From Verrucomicrobia bacterium UBA3750 (GTDB lineage: Bacteria > Verrucomicrobiota > Kiritimatiellia > RFP12 > UBA1067): 18,508 nucleotides of DNA. Below are positions 14,125-18,508 of this stretch, piece by piece (position 1 is the first letter of the stretch; the number at the start of each line of letters is the position of its first letter). The stretch lies in contig DFGM01000095.1 of assembly GCA_002371755.1 (NCBI GenBank), positions 1-18,508 on the forward strand, read 5' to 3'. The position numbers were made by a program, and so were the translations under genes. The notes beneath the pieces were generated by a model. It did not search any database. It was given only the letters and a program-made list of their open reading frames with translations, and was not told the DNA's origin.

Positions 14125-15814
14125 GGAACTCCCAGATGCGCTCCATCCAGGTGAAGCTGCCCGTGCCCGGGGCGGCTTCACGCTGGAAACAGTGCGTGCG
14201 CGTCGCGAGAGTGTGAAGAGCGCCCTGGATACCCATTGCGCGAAGCTTCTCCCAGGCCTTGACGCTGTTCATGGCGGCCCAGCCGTCGGCATCGCCGTGG
14301 ATGAACAGCATGGGCGGAGTGGCAAGATCGAACGCAAACTCCGGCGCGAGGTATGCGTCATCGGCGTTCCCGCCGGTGGCGTTGCCTTTTTCAAGACCGT
14401 CCGTGAGAGCGTAGGCCGGATAGATTGCAACCGCCCACTGGACGCTGCAGGAAATCTTGTCGATATCGTCTATGGGCCAGTAGGCGTTCGTTTTGGAAGT
14501 GGTCGCGCCCATCAGCGCGAGATGCCCGCCCGCGGATGAACCCATGATGCCGATTCTATCCGGGTCGAGACCATAGGACGCAGCCTTGGAACGGACTATC
14601 CTTATGGCGCGCTGTGCATCCTCCCAGGCTGTCGTATGCTTGGCAAGGCCTTTCGGGCGTGGCGTGCGGTACTTGAGCGTCACCACGGCCACGCCTTTCT
14701 CGTTCAGGAACTTTCTCGCGGGTGCAACTTCAAAACCGTCGGGAGTATTGCCGTTGTAGGAGCCGCCCGACCATATCATCTGTATTGCCTTGGTGGTGAG
14801 ATTGGAGGGGATGTGCCATTCTATATAAGGAGTGCACTGGTGGCTTTGGGCGTCGGGCATCTTCCCTTCGGGCCAGATTGGCTCTTTGAGATAAGTGGCG
14901 CGCGTCGAATCGCCGGGGTAGCGGTCCATGAGGGGCACTTGCGCACCGGGATCGCCGAGATAACCCATCTGACGCATAAACTCTACAGCGCGTTCCAGAC
15001 CGAAAGCGCCGTGCCCCTTGTCGGGTGTGACGTGCAGTTCGGCGGGAATCTTGCGCTTCCTCAGTTCCCTGTAGATTCTGGAAGAACCGTTGGGGGAGTA
15101 TTTGTCGTTGCCGCCGTGGAGGAGGCACATGGGGCAGGTCTTCTCGTCGAACTTGAAACAGTCGGCGATCGTGGCATCCACGGCCATGCCGCCACGCGTA
15201 TTGGGAATTCCGTAGCCATCGCTGAGGATATATGCCGGAGCGAACGCGCAGACCCAGTTTACATGGCAGGGCGTGGCGTCGGTTTCGTCCACATCCTCGT
15301 AAGCCTTCGTTTGCGAACTGGTGGCGAGAAGGGTGGAAAGGTGCGAGCCTGCGCTCATGGATACTACGCCGATTTTCTCAGGGTCGAAGCCGCGCTCTGC
15401 GGCCTGGGAACGGATGAGTTTGATGGCGCGCTGAGCATCTTCCCATGCAGATTGATAGATAGGCAGTCCCGCAGGACGCGGGGTGCGGTAGACGAGGTTG
15501 ACGCACTGGCAGCCGAGCTTCGTGAACTCTTCGCGCCACTTCTTCACAAGGCCGACGTCGCAGCAAGCATTGTAGGAGCCGCCCGAGATAAGCACCATGC
15601 ATACGCCGTTCGGCGACTCTGGCTTTTCGCACCAGTCGATGTAAGGAAGGCGCCACTCGTCGGGATTGAAGCCAGGCTTCATCGAGATATCGGTCATTGC
15701 GGCTATCTGGTGGGATTGCGCATCGGGCATTTTCCCTTCAGGCCAGAGGTGCTGGCGATCTGCAAACGCGCAAAAGGCCGCGAAAACCGCAGCAAAAGCA
15801 ACTCGTATCTTCAT
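14099..15814 (-). CDS. Secreted tandem alpha/beta-hydrolase (double acetyl-esterase-like) protein
   Basis: 571 residues from the ATG at 15814, with AAGGA 7 nt upstream; the frame remains open to 16138 but that part lies inside the glycosyltransferase gene. A signal peptide (MKIRVAFAAVFAAFCAFA) is followed by two homologous halves, each opening with WPEGKMPDAQSHQ. Half 1 has an oxyanion-type ISGGSYN, nucleophile motif SMSAG (S154) and H268 in DKGHGAFG. Half 2 has WSGGSYN, nucleophile motif GSSAG (S427), an acid candidate in HGDADGW and H541 in THCF. Both share YRTPRP(A/K)GL and AWEDAQRAI. The pattern fits BD-FAE/acetyl-esterase-like carbohydrate esterases acting outside the cytoplasm; substrate unknown. 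Its ATG overlaps the glycosyltransferase stop (ATGA), so it is last in that operon. Its 3' end overlaps clpB by 26 bp. Confidence 0.88.
   Translation of the reverse strand: MKIRVAFAAVFAAFCAFADRQHLWPEGKMPDAQSHQIAAMTDISMKPGFNPDEWRLPYIDWCEKPESPNGVCMVLISGGSYNACCDVGLVKKWREEFTKLGCQCVNLVYRTPRPAGLPIYQSAWEDAQRAIKLIRSQAAERGFDPEKIGVVSMSAGSHLSTLLATSSQTKAYEDVDETDATPCHVNWVCAFAPAYILSDGYGIPNTRGGMAVDATIADCFKFDEKTCPMCLLHGGNDKYSPNGSSRIYRELRKRKIPAELHVTPDKGHGAFGLERAVEFMRQMGYLGDPGAQVPLMDRYPGDSTRATYLKEPIWPEGKMPDAQSHQCTPYIEWHIPSNLTTKAIQMIWSGGSYNGNTPDGFEVAPARKFLNEKGVAVVTLKYRTPRPKGLAKHTTAWEDAQRAIRIVRSKAASYGLDPDRIGIMGSSAGGHLALMGATTSKTNAYWPIDDIDKISCSVQWAVAIYPAYALTDGLEKGNATGGNADDAYLAPEFAFDLATPPMLFIHGDADGWAAMNSVKAWEKLRAMGIQGALHTLATRTHCFQREAAPGTGSFTWMERIWEFLNAKNFLK
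14110..14130. other. Hairpin across the clpB stop codon
   Basis: AGTTCTTC (14110-14117), loop GCGTT, GAGGAACT (14123-14130): eight pairs with one G-U. It covers the overlap between convergent clpB and the esterase gene. No U-tract follows on either strand, so function as a terminator is uncertain. Confidence 0.25.
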
Positions 15815-16911
15815 CTTTTGTTCCTTCCATTGTAAAGTTCTTCGTAGACTTTGAGCGAATCCGACGCCATGCGCTCGAAGGAGAACTTTTCGAGCGCCTT
15901 TGCGCGAATGTCGCGATAACCTGCCGTCGCGGCCTTCTCTATGGCGGAGGCGAACTCTTCGGGCGTGCCGTTTTCGACGAGTTCGCCGTTCACGCCCCTC
16001 TCCACTATATCCAAGGCACCGCCGAAAGCTTTCGCCACAACGGGCTTGCCCATGGCCAAGGCTTCCGCCATAGAGCGGCCGAACGCTTCCGCCTTGCGCA
16101 CGTTGGAAGATACGACCACATCGGCAAGGCTCAGGCACTCTGCCACCTTGCTCTCGTGGCCGGCGAATACGACGCGCTCTTCGATAGCAAGCTCTTTCAC
16201 GAGACGGCGCAAATCTTCTTCCACATCCTTGCGCAGTTCCTCCGCCTCGCCTACGATGACGAGCATGTATCGCTTGTCCATTGCCGCAACGGCGCGAATG
16301 AGGATGTCGTAGCCTTTAAGCTGGGTTATTCTGCCGACACCCATCACGACCTTGCGTCCAGAGATGTTCCATTCGTCGCGCTTTTCGGCGACAAAAGAAG
16401 CATCGAGCGCATCAGTATCGAACTTTGCCCTGTCTATGGCGCGAGGGATCACCCGAAGTTTCTCCTCGCGTATTCCGTATGCCGCCTTCAGATAGTCGGC
16501 GATGTAGCGGCTTGGCGTGACGGTCAAGTCTCCGAACGTCATCACGCGCGAATATGGCGAGATGGAATTGGCACCGTGGGCGAAAGTGATCCATGGGATG
16601 TCCAGATCCTTTGCCGCTCTGAGGTAGAGCCAGGCCGGGACGCGGGAATGTGCGCAAACGACGTCTGGCTTTTCGCGGAGGAGAAGTTTTCGCAGTTTCG
16701 AGGCGCGCTGGAAATACGTAAGCGGATTCTTGCTCTTTATGTCAAGCTCCAGATGATTGCCGCCATCGGCCACGATGGTCTCCGCGAGCCTGCCGCCTGC
16801 CGAGACGACGGTGTTAGTCCAGCCGGCCGCCACGATGACGCGGTTCATTTCCACGACGCCTCTTTCGACGCCGCCTTGCTCCATCGCAGGCACCAGTTGC
16901 ATCGTCTTCAT
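15811..16911 (-). CDS. GT4 glycosyltransferase, LPS core type
   Basis: 366 residues from the ATG at 16911, chosen because it overlaps the acyltransferase stop as ATGA and begins the conserved N-terminus (QLVPAMEQGGVERGVVEM). The GT-B fold is indicated by the N-terminal GGVERG loop, SAGGRL, and the C-terminal nucleotide-sugar site GVGRITQLKGYD and EAFGRSMAE (E275 and E283, the E-x7-E motif). The N-terminal sequence is like that of LPS core glycosyltransferases of alphaproteobacteria. Together with the upstream lipid A acyltransferase it probably adds a sugar to the lipid A/core on the cytoplasmic face of the inner membrane; the donor sugar cannot be told. Confidence 0.88.
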   Translation of the reverse strand: MKTMQLVPAMEQGGVERGVVEMNRVIVAAGWTNTVVSAGGRLAETIVADGGNHLELDIKSKNPLTYFQRASKLRKLLLREKPDVVCAHSRVPAWLYLRAAKDLDIPWITFAHGANSISPYSRVMTFGDLTVTPSRYIADYLKAAYGIREEKLRVIPRAIDRAKFDTDALDASFVAEKRDEWNISGRKVVMGVGRITQLKGYDILIRAVAAMDKRYMLVIVGEAEELRKDVEEDLRRLVKELAIEERVVFAGHESKVAECLSLADVVVSSNVRKAEAFGRSMAEALAMGKPVVAKAFGGALDIVERGVNGELVENGTPEEFASAIEKAATAGYRDIRAKALEKFSFERMASDSLKVYEELYNGRNKR

Positions 16912-17918
16912 TTCGCGGCCGCCTTTCTTTCGTTGGCACAAAGCTTTTCCAACTCGTCCGGCTTGGGGTGCTTGCGGAACTCGTTGTAGTTCAGCACCCA
17001 GCAGGAAGGATGGCGCCTTATGACGCGCTCGAGGTCCTTGAGGCAGCGTTGGGTCATGCCCCAAATGTCGCGCGCCTCACGGCTTTCGTAGACTGAAATC
17101 ACCTCGCAACGGTATCTGCCGTCCTTGAGCGGTCTGCACCAGGCCACCGCTATCGGCACGTCGCCTTTGGCGGAAAAGAACGCGGGAGCCGCCGAAACCG
17201 GCACGGGGCGCCCGAAAAACCTCACCCATATGCCGCCGTCGGAAGGCCTTACCGCCTGATCCACCAAGAGCCCCAGCGATTTCCCTTCCTTCAATCCCTT
17301 CATGAGCGGACGAAACGCGCCCTCCGCATGGACGATTTCCTGTCCAATCGACTCGCGCGACTTCATAAGAAGCTTCGTCATGCCGCCAGAGCCTATGTCT
17401 TTTGCGACGGACATCATCCTGTGCCCCTCGAGGAAGGCGAGCTGGGATAGTATTTCCCAGCATCCGATATGTCCCGATACGGTCACGGCCGATTTGTGCG
17501 AGGCGAGAAGGGCTTTCCCTTCCGGGGACATCTCGCCGGAAATTTCCACTTTGCGCCGGGCGTTCGTCATCGTCCAGAAAGCGTGGGCTATCGTGCGCGC
17601 CATATTTCGGTAGCTTCGCCTTATGACAATCTCTTCCCGGCGTGTTGGCTTGGAGTCGGGGTCGTATTCCCTTCCTCGGATTATGCGGAGGTTCTCCAGC
17701 GCGTGCCGGCGCCCCTTCGTGTCGAAACGATAAAAGATTCGAGAGGCGAAGTCGGCAACGGCAAGGACGGCTTTGCGCGGAAGAAAAGTGAATACAAGAA
17801 GCCCAAGTGCGATGCCAAACCACTCAAATGGTCTGAGCAACGCAAGCTTGAGCTTCTTCAGTGTGCGCTTTTTGCCCAACCTCAGTGCAGATTGTATGTG
17901 CTTTCCACCTCTTCCCAC
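16908..17918 (-). CDS. LpxL/HtrB-family lipid A acyltransferase
   Basis: About 336 residues. An N-terminal basic and hydrophobic segment (WFGIALGLLVFTFL) anchors it to the inner membrane. The catalytic HX4E motif is H150-IGCW-E155, followed by LLVDQAVRPSDGG and RFFGRPVPVSAAPAFF, typical of the LpxL/LpxM family that adds secondary acyl chains to Kdo-lipid A. The start is unclear: the frame opens with GTG at 17918, which overlaps purH by 37 bases and has no ribosome site; a TTG at 17879, just after the purH stop, would give a protein starting near the membrane segment. The downstream stop overlaps the glycosyltransferase start. A functioning LPS pathway is implied. Confidence 0.87.
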   Translation of the reverse strand: MGRGGKHIQSALRLGKKRTLKKLKLALLRPFEWFGIALGLLVFTFLPRKAVLAVADFASRIFYRFDTKGRRHALENLRIIRGREYDPDSKPTRREEIVIRRSYRNMARTIAHAFWTMTNARRKVEISGEMSPEGKALLASHKSAVTVSGHIGCWEILSQLAFLEGHRMMSVAKDIGSGGMTKLLMKSRESIGQEIVHAEGAFRPLMKGLKEGKSLGLLVDQAVRPSDGGIWVRFFGRPVPVSAAPAFFSAKGDVPIAVAWCRPLKDGRYRCEVISVYESREARDIWGMTQRCLKDLERVIRRHPSCWVLNYNEFRKHPKPDELEKLCANERKAAAK

Positions 17919-18508
17919 GTGCGGGTGGTGAAGAACTGCGAAATCGCAGTATCGTACTGGGCGGTGTGGGTGAACGCCTTCTTCATCAGCTTGAAGCGGG
18001 TGTCGAGCCCGAGAGAACCCTCGTGCGATTCAAGCTCCTGGATGATGTTCGGGTAGTCGAGAGGATCCGTGACGGAAGCCACTCTCAAGTAGTTCTTTGC
18101 GGAGGCTCTCACCATGCAAGGACCGCCGATATCGATGTTGGTGCGCGCCATTTCGGGGGTGACGCCTTCCTTCGCCACGGTGGCCTGGAAGGGATAGAGA
18201 TTCACCACCACCATGTCGATAGGTTCAGCCGCGAGGCGCTTGAGGTCGGCCTGGTGCGCATCGTTGTACTTTTCGCTCAGGAGGCCCAGGTAGATCTTGA
18301 AGTCCAGAGTCTTCACGAGGCCGCCTTGCATCTCCGGCTGGCCCGTGTAGTCGCTTACCGCGACGAGCGTTCCTTCCGCCTTGTCGCCAAGGATTTCCTT
18401 CACCTTCGCATATGTGCCGCCCGTCGAATATATCTTCACGCCGGGGCACGCTTTGACGAGAGCCGGAACGAACGTCTCCAGCCCAGTCTTGTCGCTCACG
18501 CTCATGAG
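17882..18508 (-). CDS. purH: Stand-alone IMP cyclohydrolase domain of PurH, 5' end beyond window
   Basis: 208 codons are in the window; the frame is open through the right edge and the family normally has a few residues before SVSDKTGL, so the true start lies outside. The protein matches the PurH N-terminal (MGS-like) domain: SVSDKTGL, YSTGGT, VSDYTGQPEM, VVVNLYPF, NIDIGGPCMVRASAKN, KAFTHTAQYD. It stops at TYNLH without the AICAR transformylase domain, so it is an IMP cyclohydrolase only, catalysing FAICAR to IMP, the last step of purine synthesis. The usual GRVKTLHPKIHGGLL block reads GGLVKTLDFKIYLGLL here: the arginine is replaced by leucine and both histidines are lost, while K and T are kept. 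A separate transformylase would have to be encoded elsewhere. Confidence 0.9.
   Translation of the reverse strand, partial: LMSVSDKTGLETFVPALVKACPGVKIYSTGGTYAKVKEILGDKAEGTLVAVSDYTGQPEMQGGLVKTLDFKIYLGLLSEKYNDAHQADLKRLAAEPIDMVVVNLYPFQATVAKEGVTPEMARTNIDIGGPCMVRASAKNYLRVASVTDPLDYPNIIQELESHEGSLGLDTRFKLMKKAFTHTAQYDTAISQFFTTRTWEEVESTYNLH

Noticed and set aside
14636..15835. 399-codon plus-strand open frame
   Set aside because: It is a shadow of the duplicated esterase; its apparent internal repeats mirror the two esterase halves.
15815..16138. N-terminal extension of the esterase frame
   Set aside because: It lies in the glycosyltransferase gene in another frame; the signal peptide and AAGGA mark the start at 15814.
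15697..16989. 430-codon plus-strand open frame
   Set aside because: It is antisense to the esterase and GT4 genes, with no domain and no good ribosome site.

Overview
The window looks like an accessory-rich chromosomal segment from a GC-rich, Gram-negative-type gut bacterium. The most likely source is the Kiritimatiellae/Lentisphaerae side of Verrucomicrobiota. That placement is an inference. It rests on the combination of a DUF4838 (GH67-N-like) secreted protein, a secreted formylglycine-generating-enzyme-like protein with an extra N-terminal domain, a very large BspA / InlB-B / glycine-rich repeat surface protein, a GntR-LacI type regulator, and a lipid A acyltransferase next to an LPS-type glycosyltransferase. 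All genes except clpB lie on the minus strand. No stretch longer than about 230 bases lacks a gene, and no RNA gene, CRISPR array or insertion sequence was seen.

Region 1 (1-6138, minus) is the N-terminal 2046 codons of a giant secreted repeat protein that runs off the left edge. It has a signal peptide, BspA-like repeats, then three copies of a large module (a 'WYY' header, a GAGIGGG array, a 'YKYY..GP' tail and a putative-Ig domain), interspersed with InlB-type B repeats. Its start is preceded by an extended -10 promoter and two short palindromes (6139-6275).

Region 2 (6276-11807, minus) is a tight four-gene operon: small secreted protein of unknown function, secreted FGE-like protein, secreted DUF4838-metallophosphoesterase fusion, and GntR/LacI-type regulator. 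The last three are joined by stop/start overlaps (TGATG at 9932-9936, ATGA at 7361-7364). A good sigma70-like promoter lies at 11867-11896. The operon looks like a regulated, envelope-directed glycan-handling unit; that role is inferred.

Region 3 (11808-14124) is a divergent control region with a perfect 14-bp inverted repeat, followed by clpB on the plus strand. This ClpB lacks the usual N-terminal Clp_N domain. Its 3' end overlaps the convergent esterase gene by 26 bp.

Region 4 (14099-18508, minus) is a second chain of overlapping genes: an IMP cyclohydrolase-only PurH (5' end beyond the window), an LpxL/HtrB-family acyltransferase, a GT4 glycosyltransferase resembling LPS core enzymes, and a secreted protein with two tandem alpha/beta-hydrolase (acetyl-esterase-like) domains. 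The last two junctions are ATGA overlaps. A purine-synthesis enzyme is therefore apparently co-expressed with lipid A/core assembly.

No complete, clearly unprecedented defence or mobile system is visible. The most unusual points are the DUF4838-phosphoesterase fusion and its operon, the duplicated esterase, the altered stand-alone IMP cyclohydrolase, the N-domain-less ClpB with its palindromic leader, and the triplicated giant repeat protein.
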